Source of the DNA: Streptococcus sp.
Lineage (GTDB): Bacteria > Bacillota > Bacilli > Lactobacillales > Streptococcaceae
Reading direction: 5' to 3'
Length of the DNA: 64,000 bases
Assembly: GCA_030528055.1 (NCBI GenBank)
Contig: JAUMZQ010000008.1
Coordinates: forward strand, 1-64,000
Shown: positions 21,920 through 29,717 of the stretch, piece by piece
Layout of the letters: each line of letters starts with the position of its first letter
Numbering within the stretch: the stretch's first letter is position 1
Position numbers and translations under genes: made by a program
The notes under the pieces: generated by a model
The model's input: the letters and a program-made list of their open reading frames with translations, nothing else
The model's database searches: none
What the model was told of the DNA's origin: nothing

Positions 21920-22639
21920 ATGAAATTTATTTTAAATAGTATTCGTTCTGTTTTTCGTCTGATTTGGCGCTTGTTTTGGGGAATTACTTGGTCAATTATT
22001 TTGAGCTTCATTGTTTTAGTCGGATTCTTTTATTTTACGACTTCAACTGAAAATGGGGTGGATGGTATCAACCAAGCCTTGCAAACAACTCTTGTGAGAA
22101 TGGATCAATTTCTAAGTCATCAAGGACTCTCCACAGGGCTTACAACCAATCTAGATGAACAAACAACTCAAGTAACAGATGAGCATGTGACGAGCGGTGC
22201 TAGATGGGAGCAAGCAGAAGCAACTGTATATATTGATACCGACGATAAGACTTTTCGTTCAGCTTATCAAGAAGCGATTGATGCTTGGAACCGAACAGGA
22301 GCTTTTACCTTTACTCTAGTTGATGACAAGGAGAAAGCAGACATCATTGCAACAGAGATGAGTAGTAACAAAGGAACGGCAGCTGGAGAGGCAGAGTCTC
22401 AAACAAATTTACTAACAAAACGCTTCACAAATGTAACTGTCCGATTAAATAGTTACTACCTCTTAAATAATCGATATGGCTACACTTATGAACGAATTGT
22501 TAATACAGCTGAGCATGAGTTAGGTCATGCTATCGGTCTAGAACACAATGAGGAGGAATCAGTGATGCAGTCAGCGGGTTCATTTTATAGTATTCAACCT
22601 ATAGATGTTCAAGCGGTAAAAGACTTGTATCAATCGTAA
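21920..22639 (+). CDS. Membrane-anchored matrixin-like zinc metalloprotease
   Basis: A 239-residue protein with an N-terminal membrane anchor (about residues 12-38) and an extracellular C-terminal domain. HELGHAIGLEH at 199-209 is the zinc motif HExxHxxGxxH of metzincins, here with all three histidines, and SVMQSAG 10 residues later resembles the methionine turn. The substrate is unknown. GGAGG at 21911-21915 fixes the start at ATG 21920 rather than the ATG 12 bases upstream. The next gene follows after four bases. Confidence 0.8.
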   Translation: MKFILNSIRSVFRLIWRLFWGITWSIILSFIVLVGFFYFTTSTENGVDGINQALQTTLVRMDQFLSHQGLSTGLTTNLDEQTTQVTDEHVTSGARWEQAEATVYIDTDDKTFRSAYQEAIDAWNRTGAFTFTLVDDKEKADIIATEMSSNKGTAAGEAESQTNLLTKRFTNVTVRLNSYYLLNNRYGYTYERIVNTAEHELGHAIGLEHNEEESVMQSAGSFYSIQPIDVQAVKDLYQS

Positions 22640-22643
22640 GATT

Positions 22644-23015
22644 ATGATAAAAACAATTTTTCGTCTTATTAGGTATTTTCCAGAACAGGTATTCTTATTT
22701 GTTTTTAATTCAGGAGTATTTGCTTGGCTTTGGACAAGTGGAAATGAAATCGCAAATCAGATTGGTATAACAGAGACATGGCAAAAATACATTCCAGCCC
22801 CTATCCAACAGTTTTTTGGCGATAACAGTCAAGCTATTCAGAGTTTTTTCAATCATTCAGCTATTATGTGGTTGATTGGCTCCATGATTATTTTAATCGT
22901 TATTCGTTTAGTAAAAGGGCTAGTCAAATTGGCATTGTTCATTATCATCCTATTCATAGGAATTTACCTTGTTTTACAAAATCAAGAAATTTTATCCGCC
23001 TTTTTACACAGATAA
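22644..23015 (+). CDS. Small membrane protein of unknown function
   Basis: A 123-residue protein with three likely hydrophobic segments (about residues 13-31, 72-92 and 93-112) separated by a polar middle part. I do not recognise a family. It has no Shine-Dalgarno sequence and begins four bases after the metalloprotease stop, so it is probably translated by coupling and works with the protease. A terminator follows. Confidence 0.65.
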   Translation: MIKTIFRLIRYFPEQVFLFVFNSGVFAWLWTSGNEIANQIGITETWQKYIPAPIQQFFGDNSQAIQSFFNHSAIMWLIGSMIILIVIRLVKGLVKLALFIIILFIGIYLVLQNQEILSAFLHR

Positions 23016-23198
23016 TAAAAAATCATAATAAGAAAACGCCCCCTCATAATTGGACAAAAACGATCCAACTTATGAGGTGTTTTTTGTGGAATACAGTCGT
23101 AGAAACAAGATTTGATTTGCCTTTTCTATTAAGATGAACAATGCTTAATATCTCATTTTTAAAAAATCACATTCCAATCAATCCAATATAAAACAGGG
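23016..23198. other. Intergenic stretch after the membrane protein
   Basis: Holds the terminator at 23033-23085 and about 110 AT-rich bases without further structure before the next promoter. Confidence 0.5.
23033..23085 (+). terminator. Terminator of the metalloprotease pair
   Basis: Left arm AAAAC...CCTCATAA TTGGA and right arm TCCAA CTTATGAGG TGTTTT pair with small bulges over about 18 pairs, followed by Ts. Confidence 0.75.
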
Positions 23199-23228
23199 TT
23201 GACAAAAATATAGAAACAGTGCTAGAAT
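23199..23228 (+). promoter_or_regulatory. Promoter of the regulated ABC-F gene
   Basis: A perfect TTGACA at 23199-23204 and TAGAAT at 23223-23228, 18 bases apart, with an extended TGC. This is a strong promoter placed 185 bases before the coding region, leaving a long structured leader. Confidence 0.85.
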
Positions 23229-23234
23229 GTAGTC

Positions 23235-23392
23235 ATCATACATCTGGAGGAATGGAGCATGTACAATTAAGCTAATTTATAAAGAAATACTTTATTTAGT
23301 TGGCTTTTTTGTTGTACTCAATGGTTCATTTTTTTGATGACGTTTTTTTGTGCTACCAAATCCCTTACTAAATAAAGTAAGGGATTTTTTAA
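23235..23392 (+). promoter_or_regulatory. Transcription attenuator leader of the ABC-F gene
   Basis: A terminator (stem 23358-23368 with 23377-23387, perfect 11 pairs, six Ts) lies just before the gene. TACTTTATTTAGT at 23288-23300 is perfectly complementary over 13 bases to ACTAAATAAAGTA at 23367-23379, inside that terminator, so it can act as antiterminator. Upstream, GGAGG at 23246-23250 serves a three-codon frame (ATG TAC AAT TAA, 23259-23270), and a seven-codon frame begins at 23252. The layout matches ribosome-stalling control of antibiotic resistance ABC-F genes. Confidence 0.8.
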
Positions 23393-23413
23393 CAGAAAGA
23401 TAGAGGTATGAAA

Positions 23414-24934
23414 ATGCTCCAGTTAATAGATGTTACCATGTTGCATGTGAAAGATTTTAAGCCTGTGATTAAAGAATTAACCATTTGTATTAACAAAGGG
23501 GATAAAGTGGCTATCATTGGTGATGAGGGAAATGGCAAGTCTACTTTATTGAAATTTTTAGCAAATCCAGCTCTTATTGAAGACTACATTAAGGTTGAAG
23601 GTAAAATAACTGATAGTTTCCAAACTAGGATATATCTTCCGCAACTTTTTGAAGAAGACACCACTCAAACCTTATCAGATTACTTTTTTTCAGATGATGA
23701 TTTGGATTATGGTATGCTTTACCGTTTGGCTGATGAGTTAGGTTTTGATGGCAACCGTTTTGTAACGCCCCAAACTCTTGGAAGTTTATCAGGAGGGGAA
23801 CAATTAAAAATCCAACTTATAAAAAAGCTATCTTATGATGCTGATCTTATCTTGTTAGATGAACCGTCAAATAATCTTGATATCAGAACGTTGGAGTGGT
23901 TAGAAAAATATATTCAAACAAGTCGTAAGACAATAGTATTTGTCTCACATGATGAAAGATTATTAGAAAGAACAGCTAATAAGGTGATTCACTTAGAGCA
24001 AATTAAAAAAAGAAGTCTTGCTCGAACAAGTGTTCATCAGTTAGATTATGATTCTTATATCACTGAAAGAGAACATCATTTTCAAAAAGAAATGCAACTT
24101 TCAAAAAAAGAAAAACTTGAACATGATAAAAAAGTACAAAAGCATGAGCGACAAAGGCAAAAGGTGGAATCAGCTTTAAGAGCTTGTCACGATTCGACAC
24201 AGGGAAGATTATTAGCCAAGAAAATGAGAAATCTCATCTCTCATGAAAAACGGTATGTCAAAGAAAAAGAAAGACTCACATCTACACCTATCCAAGAAGA
24301 AGCCATTACCCTAAAATTTAAACATCCGTCAAAATTAGGAGGGAATTTTCATTTTTACTTAGAAAATGAAAAACTTCTTTGTTTAAATCACCAGACAGTA
24401 TTGTGTGACTCACTATCTTTACGGATCAACTCAAGAGATAAAATCGGAATAGTTGGAGATAACGGTGTTGGAAAAACAACCCTACTCATAAAACTAAAAG
24501 AAAAATTATCTAAAAATAAAAAGCTTAAAATTGGATTTATGCCACAAGATTATGAACAAGTCCTAAAAATGGAAGATAGTCCGTTAGTATTTTTTATGGA
24601 AAAATATCCTACTGTTCAAAAAGAAGAACTCATTACCTTGATGTCTTGCCTTAATTTTTCATTCTTTGAAATAAATCACAGCATAGCAGAATTATCAGGT
24701 GGGCAAAAAGCAAAGCTAGTTCTTTTAAACCTTGTACTAGAAGAGCCAGATCTTCTCTTGTTGGATGAACCTACGAGAAATTTTTCCCCCTTATCTCAAC
24801 CAAAACTAAGACAATTATTCAAGGAATTTGATGGACCAATCGTTGCTGTCTCACATGATAGGCAATTTTTGGATGAAGTGTGTCAAGATATTTTTCAATT
24901 AGATAAAAGTGGGTTGAAAGAGTGGAAATTCTAA
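23414..24934 (+). CDS. ABC-F ATPase, probable ribosome protection (antibiotic resistance) type
   Basis: A 506-residue protein with two ABC domains and no membrane segments. Domain 1 has GDEGNGKST (36-44), LSGGE and LLDEPSNNLD. Domain 2 has GDNGVGKTT, LSGGQ and LLDEPTRNFS, where the usual N-H-L-D after DEPT is replaced. A charged linker of about 100 residues with basic helices joins them, as in proteins that reach into the ribosome. The attenuator leader suggests induction by a translation inhibitor. It is not close to Msr(D) or Lsa by inspection. AGAGG fits ATG 23414 better than ATG 23408. Confidence 0.8.
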   Translation: MLQLIDVTMLHVKDFKPVIKELTICINKGDKVAIIGDEGNGKSTLLKFLANPALIEDYIKVEGKITDSFQTRIYLPQLFEEDTTQTLSDYFFSDDDLDYGMLYRLADELGFDGNRFVTPQTLGSLSGGEQLKIQLIKKLSYDADLILLDEPSNNLDIRTLEWLEKYIQTSRKTIVFVSHDERLLERTANKVIHLEQIKKRSLARTSVHQLDYDSYITEREHHFQKEMQLSKKEKLEHDKKVQKHERQRQKVESALRACHDSTQGRLLAKKMRNLISHEKRYVKEKERLTSTPIQEEAITLKFKHPSKLGGNFHFYLENEKLLCLNHQTVLCDSLSLRINSRDKIGIVGDNGVGKTTLLIKLKEKLSKNKKLKIGFMPQDYEQVLKMEDSPLVFFMEKYPTVQKEELITLMSCLNFSFFEINHSIAELSGGQKAKLVLLNLVLEEPDLLLLDEPTRNFSPLSQPKLRQLFKEFDGPIVAVSHDRQFLDEVCQDIFQLDKSGLKEWKF

Positions 24935-24987
24935 AATAGAATGGCACTATTATTTTACTTTCTAAGATAGAGATTGCAGTCAGAATT

Positions 24988-24996
24988 TGATATAAT
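24988..24996 (+). promoter_or_regulatory. Extended -10 promoter ending six bases before the second ABC-F start
   Basis: TGATATAAT is a perfect extended -10; the ATG is at 25003, with no Shine-Dalgarno sequence between. Same geometry as at 19033. Confidence 0.7.
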
Positions 24997-25002
24997 AGTG
25001 TC

Positions 25003-26898
25003 ATGATTATTTTACAAGGAAACAAAATAGAGCGTTCTTTTGCAGGGGATGTTCTGTTTGATAATATTAATATACAAGTAGATGAGAGAGATCGGATAGC
25101 ACTGGTTGGTAAAAATGGAGCTGGAAAATCAACTCTTTTAAAAATATTGGTGGGTGAGGAAGAACCAAGTAGAGGAACTATTAATAAAAAAAGAGATATT
25201 TCTTTATCTTATCTTGCTCAGGACAGTCGTTTTGAATCGGGCAATACTATTTATAATGAAATGCTCCACGTTTTTGATAAACTTCGTCAGCAAGAAGAAC
25301 AACTTCGTCAGATGGAGAGAGAAATGGGAGAATTATCTGGAGTGGAGTTGTCTGATTTGATGAATCAGTATGATCAGCTATCTGAGACTTTTCGTCAAGC
25401 AGGAGGTTTCACCTATGAAGCAGATATTCGTTCAATTTTAAATGGATTTAAATTTGATGAATCAATGTGGCAGACAAAGATTTCAGAGCTTTCAGGTGGA
25501 CAAAATACACGATTGGCTCTAGCAAAAATGTTGCTAGAAAGACCCGATTTACTGGTTTTAGATGAGCCGACCAATCACTTAGATATTGAAACTATTACTT
25601 GGTTGGAAACCTATTTGGTGAACTACGACGGTGCCTTAATCATCGTTAGTCATGATCGGTACTTTTTAGATAAGGTTGCCACAACAACTCTTGATTTGAC
25701 GAAGCATTCTCTCGATCGCTATGTGGGAAATTACTCTAGTTTTATCAAACAAAAAGAGCAAAAACTCATCACAGAGACTAAGAATTACGAAAAGCAACAA
25801 AAGGAAATTGAAGCCTTAGAAGACTTTGTCAACCGCAATTTGGTACGTGCTTCAACGACCAAGCGAGCTCAATCACGTCGAAAACAATTAGAAAAAATGG
25901 AACGACTAGATAAGCCAGAAAAGGGCAGTCGTTCAGCCAACATGACTTTTAAAGCTGATAAGGTATCGGGAAATGTTGTATTGACCGTGGAAGATGCGGC
26001 TATTGGTTACAATCATCATATCTTGTCTCAGCCAATTAACTTAGATATTCGTAAGTTAAATGCAGTAGCGATTGTTGGACCAAATGGTATTGGAAAAACA
26101 ACATTAATCAAGGCTATCGTAGATAAGATTCCCCTTATTAAAGGTAAAAAACAACTAGGGGCAAATGTTGAACTAGGTTACTACGATCAAAATCAATCTA
26201 ACTTAACTTCAAGTAATTCAGTGTTGGATGAGTTGTGGAATGATTTTAAAACAGATCAAGAATTAACCATCCGTAACCGCTTAGGAGCATTTCTCTTTTC
26301 GGGAGATGATGTAAAAAAATCCGTTGGCATGTTATCTGGTGGGGAGCGTGCACGTTTGTTACTGGCTAAACTTTCTATGCAAAACAACAACTTTTTAGTC
26401 TTGGATGAGCCGACCAATCATTTGGATATAGACTCAAAAGAAGTGCTAGAAAATGCCTTGATTGATTTTGACGGTACCTTACTTTTTGTTAGCCATGACC
26501 GCTATTTTATCAATCGAGTAGCTACACAAATCATTGAATTGTCTGAAAATGGCTCCACTCTTTATTTGGGTGATTATGATTACTATTTGCAGAAAAAAGC
26601 AGAGCAAGAAGCCATGAAAGAAGAAAGTGAGAGTAAAAACTCAAACACCTCAACTTCTACAAATCACTACCAAAATCAAAAAGAGAGTCAGAAAGAAATC
26701 CGCAAGATAACTCGTCGTATTGAACAACTCGAAACAGAAATTGAAGAGCTAGATGAGCAACTTGCTACTCTGACAGAAACAATGCATGAAACAAATGATG
26801 CGAGTGAGTTGATGAAACTTCAAGCAGAGATTGACTCCTTAACCATGCAACAAGAAACAGTCATGAACGAGTGGGAAGAACTATCAGAAAAAGTATAA
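25003..26898 (+). CDS. ABC-F ATPase, YdiF/Uup-like housekeeping type
   Basis: A 631-residue soluble protein with two ABC domains (GKNGAGKST at about 36-44; second Walker A GPNGIGKTT), two LSGG signatures and two canonical DEPTNHLD motifs. A long linker with REK-rich helices and a C-terminal coiled coil (about residues 550-631) are typical of YdiF-type ABC-F proteins thought to act on stalled ribosomes. No ribosome site precedes ATG 25003, and the promoter lies immediately before it. It is a core gene, unlike its neighbour upstream. Confidence 0.88.
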   Translation: MIILQGNKIERSFAGDVLFDNINIQVDERDRIALVGKNGAGKSTLLKILVGEEEPSRGTINKKRDISLSYLAQDSRFESGNTIYNEMLHVFDKLRQQEEQLRQMEREMGELSGVELSDLMNQYDQLSETFRQAGGFTYEADIRSILNGFKFDESMWQTKISELSGGQNTRLALAKMLLERPDLLVLDEPTNHLDIETITWLETYLVNYDGALIIVSHDRYFLDKVATTTLDLTKHSLDRYVGNYSSFIKQKEQKLITETKNYEKQQKEIEALEDFVNRNLVRASTTKRAQSRRKQLEKMERLDKPEKGSRSANMTFKADKVSGNVVLTVEDAAIGYNHHILSQPINLDIRKLNAVAIVGPNGIGKTTLIKAIVDKIPLIKGKKQLGANVELGYYDQNQSNLTSSNSVLDELWNDFKTDQELTIRNRLGAFLFSGDDVKKSVGMLSGGERARLLLAKLSMQNNNFLVLDEPTNHLDIDSKEVLENALIDFDGTLLFVSHDRYFINRVATQIIELSENGSTLYLGDYDYYLQKKAEQEAMKEESESKNSNTSTSTNHYQNQKESQKEIRKITRRIEQLETEIEELDEQLATLTETMHETNDASELMKLQAEIDSLTMQQETVMNEWEELSEKV

Positions 26899-26982
26899 TA
26901 TTGTAATAGACTTTTAAAATGATCGTTTTTTTGAAATGAATAATGCGAATAACCTCAAATGAATAGGAAAGGGTAGCAGGAG

Positions 26983-27852
26983 ATGGCAGAGTTAGGCAAA
27001 GTTTTCCGTCGTTTTCGGATCAATAAAAATTACTCTCTACAAGAAGCAGCAGGAGATGTCGTATCTGTCTCTCAACTGTCTCGTTTCGAGAGGGGTGAGT
27101 CAGATTTATCCATACAAAAGTTTTTAGCTGTTTTAGACAATATTTATGTCAATATTGAAAATTTTATGGATGCGACTCGTAATTATCAGCGTACGGAAGA
27201 AATTGAATTTATGTCTAAGATTGTGCCTCTATACTATGCCAATGATGTTTCAGCCTATCAAGAGTTGCAAAATCAAGAAAGACAAAAGATCGAAAAGGAT
27301 GAACAACCACTTCGCCACCAGCTCAATATTATCTTAATTCAAGGTTTGATTTGCCAACGCAACAGTAGCTATCAGATGACGGCAGAAGATTTAGATTTGG
27401 TATCTGACTATCTTTTTCAGTGTGAACATTGGGGCATGTACGAGATTATTTTGTTTGCCAATCTTTATTCATTTTACAATGTAGACTATGTTTTTCGAAT
27501 AGCAAAAGAAATCCTAGAACGAGATTATTTTTATAAAAAAATAAGTAAGCATTATCGTCTAATCGTTATACTCACTCTGAATTGTTGGCTTCATTGTTTA
27601 GAACACAAGGCTTTTGAGGAAGCCGAATATTTTGAAAAACACTTTGAAAAGATAGCCATCAATCAAACCAAGATTTTTGAGAAAACGATAGCTCTGTACA
27701 TTAGAGGGTTTAAGCTATACCAAGAAGGAAACATAAAAGAAGGTTTGATCAAAATGAGAGAAGCCATTCATGTCTTTGAAGTAGTAGACGCACCAGAACA
27801 AATCGCATATTACCAAGAACACTTTGATAAATTTGTAACAATAGCGGAGTAG
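26983..27852 (+). CDS. Rgg/GadR/MutR family transcriptional regulator
   Basis: A 289-residue protein. The N-terminal helix-turn-helix (about residues 5-62, with SVSQLSRFERGESDLS) binds DNA, and the helical C-terminal part resembles the repeat domain that in Rgg proteins often binds a peptide pheromone. I searched both flanks for a short hydrophobic peptide gene and saw none that was convincing. AGGAAAGGG precedes the ATG. It lies upstream of a two-gene ABC exporter but has its own terminator, so regulation of the exporter is an inference. Confidence 0.85.
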   Translation: MAELGKVFRRFRINKNYSLQEAAGDVVSVSQLSRFERGESDLSIQKFLAVLDNIYVNIENFMDATRNYQRTEEIEFMSKIVPLYYANDVSAYQELQNQERQKIEKDEQPLRHQLNIILIQGLICQRNSSYQMTAEDLDLVSDYLFQCEHWGMYEIILFANLYSFYNVDYVFRIAKEILERDYFYKKISKHYRLIVILTLNCWLHCLEHKAFEEAEYFEKHFEKIAINQTKIFEKTIALYIRGFKLYQEGNIKEGLIKMREAIHVFEVVDAPEQIAYYQEHFDKFVTIAE

Positions 27853-27884
27853 CTAGTCATCTTTGTAGCTTTTAATGATGGATA

Positions 27885-27908
27885 AGTGGCTAAACTGCTA
27901 CTCTTTTT
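27885..27908 (+). terminator. Terminator of the rgg-type gene
   Basis: AGTGGC pairs with GCTACT (one wobble) around TAAACT, followed by CTTTTT. A longer alternative pairs GAGTAGC at the stop codon with GCTACTC at 27897-27903. Confidence 0.6.
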
Positions 27909-27919
27909 GTGCTGAATCA

Positions 27920-27933
27920 CTAGCGATCGCTAG
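27920..27933. promoter_or_regulatory. Perfect 14-base palindrome, possible operator
   Basis: CTAGCGATCGCTAG is a perfect palindrome, flanked by offset ATCA / TGAT. Its right half occupies the -35 position for TATAAT at 27951-27956 (17 bases downstream), where no -35 consensus exists. A regulator bound here could activate or repress the ABC exporter genes. The binding protein is unknown. Confidence 0.5.
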
Positions 27934-27971
27934 ATGATGATAGAGCATTTTATAATGTAAAGGAAATAAAA

Positions 27972-29708
27972 ATGGATTATATTTGGTCTTATTTAAAAAA
28001 ATATCCCAAATGGTTATTTTTTGATTTTATAGGGGCGATTTTTTTTGTGATTGTCAATCTCGGCTTGCCAACAGTTTTGGCAAAAATGATTGACGAAGGA
28101 ATCACTCAAGGAAATCGTGACCGCATTTATTTTTGGACTTGGGTGATGGTGGCAGTCATTGCTATGGGGATTTTAGGACGAACCGCCCTATCCTATGCGG
28201 CTGGAAAGCTAACTACCACCATTGTACAAGATATGCGAAATGACTTGTACGATAAGTTGCAAGAATACTCTCACTATGAGTACGAGCAGATTGGGGTTTC
28301 TTCTCTCGTGACACGGATGACGAGTGATGCTTTTATTATCATGCAGTTTGTAGAAAAATGTCTAAAATTGGGAATTATTACGCCTTTGATGATGTTGTCT
28401 AGTATTTTGATGATTTTTCTAACGAGTCCGTCTTTGTCTGGAATTGTAGCCATTTTTGTTCCATTTTTGGCGATTGTCGTATGGTATGTTGCGGTCAAAA
28501 CGCGTCCCTTATCTGAAAAACAACAAGCAACATTAGATAAAATCAATCAGTATGCAAGGGAAAATCTAACTGGTTTGCGAGTGATTCGAGCTTTTGCACG
28601 AGAAGAATTTCAAGAAGAACGATTTGCGGAACAAAATACTATTTATGCTGGTCATTCCAACCGACTATTTAAATTAACAGGTTTGACAGAGCCTTTATTT
28701 GTACAAATTATCATTGCTATGATTGTAGTGATTGTCTACTTTTCACTAACGCCTTTAAGAACAGGTGCTTTTAAGATAGGGGATTTAGTTGCCTTTATTG
28801 AATATGGTTTTCACGCACTGATGTCCTTTCTTTTCCTGTCTAATCTGTTTACCTTATATCCTAAAACAGCTGTTTCATGTCAGCGTATCAAAGAAGTGAT
28901 GGTCATGCCAATCTCTATCAATCCCAACGAAACAGGAATAACAGAGACAGAAACTCGTGGCTATTTGGAATTTGACCGTGTTACCTTTGCCTATCCAGGA
29001 GAGACGGAGAGTCCAGTATTGCAGTCCATTTCTTTCCAAGCAAAACCGGGAGAAACCATTGCTTTTATCGGCTCTACAGGGTCAGGGAAATCCTCTCTTG
29101 TTCAGTTGATTCCTCGATTTTATGATGTGACCTTGGGGAAAATTTTAGTAGATGGAGTAGATGTAAGAAGCTACAATTTGCATGCCCTTCGTAAAAAGAT
29201 TGGTTTTATTCCACAAAAAGCTCTTTTATTTACCGGTACAATCGCTGAAAATATCCGCTATGGTAAAGAGAATGCCAGTCAGGATGAACTGCGTCAAGCA
29301 GTGGATGTGGCACAAGCCAAAGACTTTGTCGAAAGTAGAGAAGAACAATTTGAAACCCATCTAGCTGAAGGAGGAAGCAATCTTTCTGGTGGTCAGAAAC
29401 AACGTTTATCCATTGCGCGTGCCGTTGTCAAAGAACCTGATATTTATATTTTTGACGATTCATTTTCAGCTTTGGACTATAAGACAGATGCTATCTTGCG
29501 TCGCCGTCTCAAAGAAATCACCCAAAATGCAACAGTCTTGATTGTCGCACAGCGCGTGGGAACGATTATGGATGCCGATCAAATTATTGTATTGGATAAG
29601 GGTGAAATAGTAGGTCGAGGAAAACACGATGTACTGATGGAAAGCAATGCCATCTATCGTGAAATTGCCCTTTCACAACTAAACAATCAATCACTAACAG
29701 AAGAATAG
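27972..29708 (+). CDS. ABC exporter half-transporter with degenerate ATP site
   Basis: A 578-residue protein: six membrane helices in the first 310 residues, then an ATPase domain with GSTGSGKSS and LSGGQ. After Walker B it has FDDSFSALD, so the catalytic glutamate is aspartate. That is the mark of the degenerate partner in heterodimeric exporters such as LmrCD, PatAB and TM287/288. The partner gene follows after nine bases. AAAGGA is eight bases before the ATG. The substrate is unknown; drugs or peptides are both possible. Confidence 0.88.
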   Translation: MDYIWSYLKKYPKWLFFDFIGAIFFVIVNLGLPTVLAKMIDEGITQGNRDRIYFWTWVMVAVIAMGILGRTALSYAAGKLTTTIVQDMRNDLYDKLQEYSHYEYEQIGVSSLVTRMTSDAFIIMQFVEKCLKLGIITPLMMLSSILMIFLTSPSLSGIVAIFVPFLAIVVWYVAVKTRPLSEKQQATLDKINQYARENLTGLRVIRAFAREEFQEERFAEQNTIYAGHSNRLFKLTGLTEPLFVQIIIAMIVVIVYFSLTPLRTGAFKIGDLVAFIEYGFHALMSFLFLSNLFTLYPKTAVSCQRIKEVMVMPISINPNETGITETETRGYLEFDRVTFAYPGETESPVLQSISFQAKPGETIAFIGSTGSGKSSLVQLIPRFYDVTLGKILVDGVDVRSYNLHALRKKIGFIPQKALLFTGTIAENIRYGKENASQDELRQAVDVAQAKDFVESREEQFETHLAEGGSNLSGGQKQRLSIARAVVKEPDIYIFDDSFSALDYKTDAILRRRLKEITQNATVLIVAQRVGTIMDADQIIVLDKGEIVGRGKHDVLMESNAIYREIALSQLNNQSLTEE

Positions 29709-29717
29709 GAGGAAAAT

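Noticed and set aside
22868..23137. 89-residue open frame overlapping the end of the small membrane protein and its terminator
   Set aside because: It runs through the terminator hairpin, has no ribosome site and an odd composition rich in His, Lys and Arg.
26899..27971. Pheromone peptide gene for the Rgg-type regulator
   Set aside because: Short frames flanking the gene lack both a ribosome site and a hydrophobic C-terminal half, so none could be called.
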